Shown: piece by piece, positions 5,768 to 6,134 of the stretch
Layout of the letters: each line of letters begins with the position of its first letter
Position numbering within the stretch: the first letter of the stretch is position 1
Assembly (NCBI GenBank): GCA_947311665.1
Contig: CAMZLA010000018.1
Span: 1 to 6,134, forward strand
DNA from: an uncultured Candidatus Altimarinota bacterium
GTDB taxonomy: Bacteria > Patescibacteriota > Gracilibacteria > CAIRYL01
DNA: 6,134 nucleotides
Direction: 5' to 3'
Translations under genes and position numbers: made by a program
The notes under the pieces: model-generated
Database searches by the model: none
Seen by the model: the letters and a program-made list of their open reading frames with translations, nothing else
What the model was told of the DNA's origin: nothing

Positions 5768-5774
5768 AGAATAA

Positions 5775-6134
5775 ATGAGAAAAAAAATAACACAAATACA
5801 ATATATATACAAAATGCCAACAGAAAAAATAATGAAAAAATCGGCAGAGAAAAAAAATTTAACAGAAAAGAATCCTCAAAAAAAAAATCTGAATAACGAT
5901 GATGGGAAAACTGATATGAAAAAAACAAAAAAAATAATTAAAAACAAAAAAAAATCAGATAAAAAAGTTCCAAAACTTTCAACAGCCGAATTGAAAAAAA
6001 TTCGTGCAGCAGAAAAAATATTGAAAGAAGGAATGGTAACTATTAAAGATTTAATATCTCCTTCATCGTTTGAAATAAATTTTAGAAATATTAAAATTGG
6101 GGAAACATATGCAAAAAGTTTTTTTGTATACGCA
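5775..6134 (+). CDS. N-terminus of VirB4/TraC-like ATPase (truncated by window edge)
   Basis: The frame opens after a TAA at 5772 and runs 120 codons to the window end without a stop. The first 75 or so residues are a very lysine-rich, probably disordered extension (KKTKKIIKNKKKSDKK within it). Ordered sequence then begins with AELKKIRAAEKILKEGMVTI and KDLISPSSFEINFRNIKIG, followed by ETYAKSFFVYA at the edge. From memory of the family this matches the start of the VirB4/TraC-like ATPases widespread in Patescibacteria (I-x-D-x-I-x-P-x-x-x-E-x-x-x-x-x-x-x-I/L-G, then a Y-x-R/K-x-x-F-V segment leading into YPR). Those are HerA/VirB4-type motors of type IV secretion or conjugation-like systems; the Walker motifs would lie outside the window. 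A second in-frame ATG at 5814 (MPTEKIMKK) is possible, but the Shine-Dalgarno supports 5775. The frame contains a run of ten A (5878-5887). Confidence 0.65.
   Translation, partial: MRKKITQIQYIYKMPTEKIMKKSAEKKNLTEKNPQKKNLNNDDGKTDMKKTKKIIKNKKKSDKKVPKLSTAELKKIRAAEKILKEGMVTIKDLISPSSFEINFRNIKIGETYAKSFFVYA

Noticed and set aside
5814..5816. Leaderless start of the VirB4-like gene at the second ATG, using TACAAT at 5797-5802
   Set aside because: The strong Shine-Dalgarno before 5775 explains the in-frame upstream start better, and the box would leave a leader of only a few bases. It is kept as a minor alternative in the gene entry.
5665..5928. 87-codon minus-strand frame over the VirB4-like start
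   Set aside because: It is a run of F, S and L codons produced by the complement of lysine-rich coding and A-rich intergenic sequence.

Overview
This is a very AT-rich (roughly 30% GC by eye), gene-dense bacterial window read with the standard code. All six complete genes and the truncated leading one end in TAA or TAG, and none contains an in-frame TGA. Several proteins have a style I associate with Candidate Phyla Radiation (Patescibacteria, perhaps a Paceibacteria/Parcubacteria or Moranbacteria-like lineage). These are a Trm11-type methyltransferase with an unusual motif IV, a small membrane protein ending in an Ada-like domain without cysteines, and the N-terminus of what looks like the VirB4/TraC-like ATPase common in those genomes. 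The lineage is an inference from protein style, not from a marker gene.

Layout. Bases 1-92 are the 3' end of an unidentified plus-strand gene. It converges on a minus-strand unit, and a hairpin with T-tracts on both strands (131-166) can end transcription from either side. The minus-strand unit holds tRNA-Asn(GTT) at 180-254, with its own sigma70-like promoter, and a Trm11/TrmG10-like RNA methyltransferase at 320-1534. From 1619 on everything is on the plus strand: a membrane-anchored protein of unknown function (1619-2077), family I inorganic pyrophosphatase ppa (2145-2693) closed by a terminator, a Wzx/MATE-type polysaccharide flippase (2851-4419), ribose-5-phosphate isomerase B rpiB (4485-4925), a predicted surface protein with a sortase-like C-terminal signal (5025-5693), and the truncated start of a VirB4/TraC-like ATPase (5775 to the window edge).

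How they fit together. The genes look like single transcription units with AT-rich gaps of about 60-160 bases rather than one operon. Most have a TATAAT-like box 17-37 bases before the ATG and no Shine-Dalgarno sequence. The exception is the VirB4-like gene, which has a strong AGGAG and a repeat-bearing leader. The central genes are housekeeping (pyrophosphate hydrolysis, pentose phosphate interconversion, tRNA supply and modification). The flippase, the surface protein and the VirB4-like ATPase all belong to the cell envelope. No mobile element, CRISPR array or complete novel system is visible. The best leads are the surface protein next to the ATPase, the altered methyltransferase motif and the cysteine-free Ada-like domain.
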